From Lunularia cruciata (lineage: Eukaryota; Streptophyta; Marchantiopsida; Lunulariales; Lunulariaceae), in assembly GCA_948567375.1 (NCBI GenBank), contig OX419755.1:56797001-56861000 (forward strand): DNA of 64,000 nucleotides. The letters are read 5' to 3'. How positions within the stretch are numbered: position 1 is the first letter of the stretch; every line of letters begins with the position of its first letter. A model generated the notes under the pieces. It worked only from the letters and a program-made list of their open reading frames with translations, did no database searches and was not told the DNA's origin. Positions 58,376 through 64,000 of this stretch are shown piece after piece. Position numbers and translations under genes: made by a program.

Positions 58376-59364
58376 ATTTGCGTAAGCTTTGGCTCTTTTG
58401 TTAGCACAAAGAAGTGTGCCACCTCTCCCCGTCAACAAGTCTACTCCAAACGTGTCAGCTCCTCCTCGTGATAGTTTACAATAATTGTGGATTAGCACTA
58501 GAAACGAGATTTCATGGCCGTTGGAAATCCATTGGAATCGTTTCGGTGGTATCTGCTTGCAGCTTTGTGATCGTCTCTTTTTCCTCGTTCATTCCAACTT
58601 GAGTAAAGCGTTCAGAGTGAATCCCTCTTTCGATGTGTCTCAATGAAATCCAGAAAAATTGATTTATTCTCTTGAGACTGAAGGTAGAAATGCTTGCGTG
58701 TTTTTGCTTTTGTGAGAGCAATGCAAATTTCCCCTACATCGATACCTACGAGTGCATTTTAAAACACGAACTCTTTTTCCCTTGAAGTTACACGTCAGTG
58801 GCGAGAAAGAAAAGGAGCAGAACTTTTTCGTCTACAGCATTCTCTTCAGTACTACCGGTAATACTTTATTAGCACACAACGAACAGCGTGTCCACAGGTA
58901 GAGTCCTGCCTCTCCTTTCGCTTTTCCAGCACGAAGGATGCTGATCTCCCTTAGCGTGCTGAAATCTGACAACAAAAGTTACTCCTTCATTTCTGTGGGG
59001 GTGAGAGGCCACATAGTTTATACCGCCCTCTTCCTCCCCACCGCACACAAACTCTTTTACAATTAAGCCGGAACCTCTACCAACAGTACTGGCATTAACG
59101 TTATGACAAAGAAAAATTTCGTCCCATTATAACTTGCAAGCTCCTTGCTCAGGATCTTCACCCTTACTAATCATCGACTTGCTCCTTTGATTTTTCAAAT
59201 CCATTCCGGCCTTAGGTTCTCTGAGTCTCTACGACGCGGAGTCCAATCGTGGCTTGATTTGAAGAATTCCATCTCTATTCTTCCCAGTTTTCTATGTTCC
59301 TCTCAACACCTTAGTACTGTATATGTTATCAACCACAAGAGTATGTTGTTATCTTTGGACGAAT

Positions 59365-59495
59365 TTCTCATGTCGATACTGTAGGGGCTTAGCCCCATTT
59401 TACCTTTTATTTATCCTTGGTCAGCGTGATGGGGTGTTCCTATCCTTCTTGTAATCTTCATCGGTCGCCCTCTCTTTCGCCCAAGCGCGATCACT
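59365..59495 (+). repeat. Solo LINE 3' end, well preserved hairpin
   Basis: It reads 'gtaggggcttagccccatttta' (hairpin at 59384-59396), then 'gcgtgatggggtgttcctatcc', 'catcggtcgccctctcttt'. CpG sites are retained, so it may be comparatively young. Confidence 0.78.
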
Positions 59496-62274
59496 GCCGG
59501 AACTTCAGGCTGTTTAATATCGTGACACATGTTCTTCGCCATCTCTCCAACAAAACCATTTTGCACTCTACTTGGCGGATTGGTCATCTGTCATATTCTT
59601 CTAGTTTAGTTAGTGTGTTGTGTCCATCTTACCGAGTAGTGGACCCGCGAGATAGACAAGGCTCAGAACAACGACCACAATTGCTTGCCGCTCAGAGAAC
59701 AATGATGTACTCTTGCCCTTCATATTTTCACATATCCCTTAATCAGGACTGTATTCAATCTTCGACAAAGACTCAACGTTTATGATAAACCGAATGTGTT
59801 GTGTGTATCTGTGAGCTCGTTTTGCATGCGATACAAGTCTTCTCGTCAATATCCAATCAATGTCCAGTGGACTTCGGTACCAACTTTCTACGTGCATCCG
59901 TTCTTGGCGCCCTCTCAGACGTAGACCATCGTCTCCACATTTGTAACTTCCCGTTTCCAAGCAGTCCACGTTGAAGTATCAAGTAGGAACGAAATAAAGG
60001 CAGGTCCCACACCGTACGTTCAACTGATTCATCTGTTGACGCATCGAGCACAAACAGAGATGTCTTCAAAATCTGTTCCATGTCCGCACCGAAGAGGCAA
60101 GCTGACGCGAACATACAATTCAACCAGACTTTGACGCGACGTCTCCGCATTTGTGTTGCCAGCAACAATTCTTCCACATTTTACATGTGACCAATAACCA
60201 TTGTAGTTCGCAGGCAGTGGGTTCCGTTGAGGACGGCCAATTGTACACTAGTGGCCGGAAGAGCTTCAGACAGCTCCTGGATAATCAACTAATTGTATCA
60301 CACACACACGGTAAAGACCAAGTCTAAGTTCTCCTTTACAAATGTAATGTCAGTTTAACTTTGCTTCTTGGATTTGATCTGCGGTATTTTCTTCTCCAAA
60401 GAAGACTTGAAAATCCAAAATGATGGATTATATCCAAGCATAGTGCGACCAACTTTTCCAGTCTGTTCATGTCAAGTTTCCAATTCCGCTCGAGCCATCT
60501 TGCTACGAAGTCGCCCACGCGGGTGGAAAATTCGTCCCCCATGAACTCACTCGGGCCCCCCCTCCATCTGTCCTAGTACCTTAAATGGAAGTCCCTTTCG
60601 TGTACGCTGCTCTTAAATTACTTTTACTTCGTCGAGTCTTTCATGGCAGGAAATCATTCCTCGCGGGTCTTAACCACACGAGTGCCAGCGGCTAGGACAA
60701 AAGTAAGGTTTTAGATATCGTTTGAAGCTCCAGCTGAAAGTCTACATACTGTACATTACCAACGGAACCCTGTATCCACGTGGAGACGATTTAGGTGACA
60801 CGTGGAGAAACTGCTGTATAGCCCCTTCCCCGACGCGGGACATTGGAGCCTTACCACCACCGGCACACAACCGTCCTGTAGGTCTGCAAGGGGATAGAAA
60901 TCCGGGGTTACGGTATGTGGTTAGATTTAGTTTGGGTATTATGTGGGCCAGAACAGGAGTGTCGGTAAGATTTGCGATTCCCTTCCATTCGGGACGAACG
61001 AGAAGTCCGCCCCCATGGAATTGGACCGAGAGGTGGGAATTGGAGACGGAAATTAGAAGGGACGTGGGAAGGTCAGGAGTCACCATAAACAGAACGATTC
61101 ACTGGCCATAGATTCTGGATCCAACGGCAAGTCATCAACAACGCCGGTCTGACTGACTGGCAGCAGCGAACGCGTCTTGGTTTTGTTGTTCGGGCTCTCC
61201 CTGCTGTTGTTTCTATCCTTGGAAGGGCGGTCGTGGTGACTGGGGCTGCAGCCTCCTCAACGTTCTCCTGTTTGATGCAGCGGAGGACACAGTCGCCGCT
61301 TGTGAAAAATCCGAGGACAGTACTACAGGGCTGCAACTCCCGGTCGGTTATTGTAAGGCTGGATGCTCTCTGGCGGGCGTCACATACCGCTAAAATGGTT
61401 GAATCGTGCCGGGTGCTAATAAGCTGACAGCCGAGCGACGCAGCACAGAAAGCGGGCCAGAGAAGCCATTTTAAGATACAGTTCAGGTCTTCAAGGCACT
61501 TTCCAGGATAAGGATTTGGCGAGTCCGAGCAGTTTTTGGCCTACTCGGAGATGTTTCCCGAACCCGGTGAAGAAAGCTGTGTAAACTGCTACGCTCCCAT
61601 AGACGAGGAGAGATCATTTCCATTTGTATACCACCTCGCGGTCCGTGGGTAACGGATCTCGAGTTGTTTGCAAAGTGGTTCGGTTGCTCTTTTGTTCGTT
61701 CCGCTTTCACATCGTCGTAGTGGTCGTTATCTGTCCCCCTCTGCACCTCCTGAACGCGTATCAATTTCGTCTGTCATTTTTCTCAGATTCTGGATTTTTC
61801 GACACTTGCGTGATGTCCGATTCTACCTCGCGCATATGAACTTCTTGCACGAAATTTGCATCACATTCCGTTTTCAACTTACCTCCGCTGTTCTACATTT
61901 GTGTGCTCAGTCTAGCTCCTCTTGATTGTGAAAGGCGTCCAATCTCTGTCAGGCAGGGATGGAAATCAATGTGTACATTAGTGATTCCTGATGCTGGATC
62001 TATATTGTTCTGTGGACCTCGCTCTTTTGGCATACCCATGCCTTTCTCTCACCTGCAGTGTGAAGATGTTTAGTAGTTGATTAGCAGCGTCTACTACCTG
62101 TTCCTGTAAACACATCTTCATAATCACCGGCGACTCGAGCGACGTGATTCTGCGACAGGGAGCAACGTCGTCAAGTATTCTATGAGCTCTAGGAGTGGTG
62201 AATTCGACGTTGCTAGGTGCGACGGGGTCTTGACGTCAAGGTTGGTGATTTGAAGGGGAGGGAACTTGCCCCTG
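59496..62274. other. Intergenic sequence upstream of the EDR2-like gene
   Basis: No gene recognised. CpG is retained. Open frames at 60722-61111 (plus, 129 codons), 59857-60177 and 60336-60542 (minus) have no motif I can name. The last several hundred bases probably contain the promoter and 5' UTR of the downstream gene. Confidence 0.45.
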
Positions 62275-64000
62275 ATGGCGAATCAGCTCACCAGTGTCAG
62301 CAGTGTGATGCTGAATCTCGTCAAACAGGGCCACGCAAGGCATCAATCTCTGGAGCTGAGTCCTTCCAATCTTAGCCCTCCAAGCTCGCAGAGAGAACAG
62401 AGGGAATCAGCAGCGTACGCAGGATGGGTGTACCATGTGGGTCTCAACAGTCTTGGATATCCTTTCTGCCATGCACGATTTCTTGTCATCAAGGGAAAAT
62501 ATGTTACGATGTACAAGCACGACCCTCAAGAACAACCCCGCACGGTAGGTTCTTCATAAACCGGAAAGCAGTTCTTCTCAAATTACCGGTGGATTTCACC
62601 GTTTCTGTTGGTTGTTTGCCGTAATATCTGTACAGAATGGATCGGACGAAAGTAAACTGATAATATCATCATGGATCCCCAATGTAATGTTTTCTGCATT
62701 CGGAGATTTGCTATTTCAATGGTTCGCTGTTAGTGATCTTCTGCTCTAGTTTCTCTCGAACCCGCCGAGCATCATTTCTGTTAACACCGTTACAATTTAG
62801 ATTTGACCTTACTTTACTGTAAAGATTCCAGTGGCAGTTTATGCGGTCTCCTCTTGCATCATCAAATCCTTTATAGTAAGTGAGCGGATGGAATGATTAA
62901 GCGGAGTATGTGGAACCTGCTTAGCTAATTTCTTTTGGGCGGAAAAGTACTGGCACCGCATTGTCGACTTCAGCTCTTCATTTTCGTACAGTGCATCATT
63001 TTATATATGCAGAGAAAGTCATTTGAACACTTTGCAACATGGAATTAAACTAAATGGATTCAATCGATGATCGTCCTCGCAATCAATACACGCGTGAGCC
63101 AGGGGCAACATGGCCCGAGTCGGGGAGCAGTCCAGCCAATCTGGACTATGGGTGTTCAAGGTCTCCGTAGGTTATGGTGGATGCGTAGTGTGATTCGATC
63201 GCAGATTATTTCCTCTCCCTTACTTCCCTCATGACTCACTAATCCTCGGTTCTTCTTTTTAATACGCGTCCCGCACATTTCATGTCCAGGCTTTTGCTTT
63301 TCTGGACATCATCAAATGTGACTTGTAGTAGTTAATCCTCTTTTCTGGCTCCCTAAATTGTGCCTAGTCTTTGTGCAGGTACCACTCAGAACTGGTTTTG
63401 TGGGACAGCACCTTATGGTTGAGGAGGTTGGTCGGCAGATCTACCATGGCAGGGTATGTCTGATCCTCACAAAGACCTCAACATGCATCCTCGAAGCTGT
63501 GATCGTCACTTGTAGCTCACGGTTTATTGGTTGTTTCTGTCTCATAGCATGCTAGAGCTTCTTTGCGTGAAGTCCAACGTTCAACGCCCAAATTATGGGC
63601 ATTCACATTGAATAAAGTGGAAGAAAGAACCATAGTATGAATAGAGAGAAAAGCTTAACTTATTGTTGATCTGATTTCTATTCATTACAGGCTTTATACG
63701 TTCTAAGGATCTTCAGCCGTATGGACCACAGCAGGCAAGGAGAGGTATTTAATTTGAGTACCTAGTAACCCATGTTGGTTATTTACACTAATTGTCCGTA
63801 AAAGGTAGATCTGAACTATAGGACATTACCCCCACTTATTCTTTCATAAAATATCTTATTTCACGTAGTGTCGGAAGAATTCACACAATGTCAGAAGTGT
63901 CATCTTTCGATTACAAACATGGAGTGATGTTATGTCCGCTCTTGGCCGCCCCAAATCGGGGATTTGCAGCAGGGCTCCAATATCTGAAGAATGGGATGAG
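62275..64000 (+). CDS. EDR2-like PH-domain protein, 5' part (gene continues beyond the window)
   Basis: Exons inferred: 62275-62544, 63379-63453, 63691-63744, all phase 0 with GT-AG borders; later exons lie beyond 64000. Exon 1 encodes a 45-residue low-complexity N-terminus, then the PH domain start: YAGWVYHVGLNSLGYPFCHA, RFLVIKGKYVTMYKHDPQEQ. Exon 2 gives LRTGFVGQHLMVEEVGRQIY and exon 3 ALYVLRIFSRMDHSRQGE. This matches the beginning of plant ENHANCED DISEASE RESISTANCE 2 and its relatives ('GWVYHLGVNSIG..YCHLRFL..RGKYV.MYKRDPHE'), which continue with START and DUF1336 domains. Arabidopsis EDR2 limits cell death in powdery mildew defence and binds phosphoinositide on membranes. Which paralogue this is cannot be told from 147 residues. 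The start was chosen as the first ATG in frame ahead of the conserved part. Confidence 0.88.

Larger units (their letters stand above)
54640..58390 (+). mobile_element. RLE-type LINE (R2/CRE-like architecture), longest copy
   Basis: About 3.7 kb: 5' UTR (to 55104), about 3 kb of coding remnant and a 3' UTR. The 5' boundary is set by similarity to 13570-14100 and is approximate. The protein order is C2H2 zinc finger, reverse transcriptase, CCHC knuckle, restriction-like endonuclease. Such elements nick DNA with the endonuclease and prime reverse transcription at the nick (target-primed reverse transcription), and many characterised members are site-specific. Plant LINEs are usually L1 or RTE with an apurinic-type endonuclease upstream of RT, which is absent here. 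Two frame changes (near 55740-55782 and 57661-57686) and in-frame stops at 56208 and 56943 inactivate this copy. Target duplications were not found. Confidence 0.87.

Noticed and set aside
60722-61111. 129-codon plus-strand open frame upstream of the EDR2-like gene
   Set aside because: No motif, and an antisense frame of similar length covers the same bases; more likely promoter or 5' UTR sequence.
1-64000. CRISPR arrays, tRNA or rRNA genes
   Set aside because: Repeats here are tandem without unique spacers, and no A/B box pair or rRNA block was recognised by eye. A tRNAscan or Rfam scan could still find something I missed.

Overview
The window looks like nuclear DNA of a land plant. Two spliced plant genes with GT-AG introns lie in the right third: a ureide permease (UPS) gene and the start of an EDR2-type PH-domain gene. 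Most of the rest is repeats: Ty3/gypsy chromoviruses with tRNA-iMet-like primer sites, decayed DNA transposons, and a non-LTR family with an unusual architecture. I cannot name the species. The RLE-type LINE family would fit a non-seed plant (moss, liverwort, lycophyte or fern) at least as well as a seed plant, but that is only an inference.

Layout. Bases 1-9540 are AT-rich, decayed DNA with no gene I can support. A degraded hAT-like transposase lies at 9.5-11.4 kb, followed by small tandem repeats. From 12.7 to 32.2 kb is a nested retroelement cluster. Fragments of one LINE family (12.7-14.8, 21.2-21.6 and 29.3-32.2 kb) were invaded by gypsy elements with two LTR families, called LTR-A and LTR-B here. 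Between them is a long minus-strand gypsy mosaic (21.6-29.3 kb), itself hit by LTR-A and by two inverted copies of a third LTR-like repeat, LTR-C. Three insertions carry 5-bp target duplications (CCAAT, TCTAC, AGGAG), so part of the order of events can be read.

Bases 32.2-47 kb hold no gene I recognise. They contain short solo 3' ends of the same LINE, many local tandem duplications with units of about 28-125 bp, several perfect hairpins, a PIF/Harbinger transposase pseudogene (41-42.2 kb) and a solo LTR-B (42.9-43.4 kb). The UPS gene is at 48.5-52.2 kb, with seven coding exons that join in frame. The most complete LINE copy is at about 54.6-58.4 kb. The EDR2-like gene starts at 62.3 kb and runs off the right edge.

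The most unusual element is the LINE. In order it has an N-terminal C2H2 zinc finger, a reverse transcriptase, a CCHC knuckle and a C-terminal restriction-like endonuclease (D-x12-D). That is the R2/CRE-type layout rather than the apurinic-endonuclease layout of the usual plant L1 and RTE LINEs. Its 3' UTR carries conserved small inverted repeats and recurs alone at several other sites. Older copies are strongly depleted in CpG (CG to TG/CA), as expected for long-methylated repeats.
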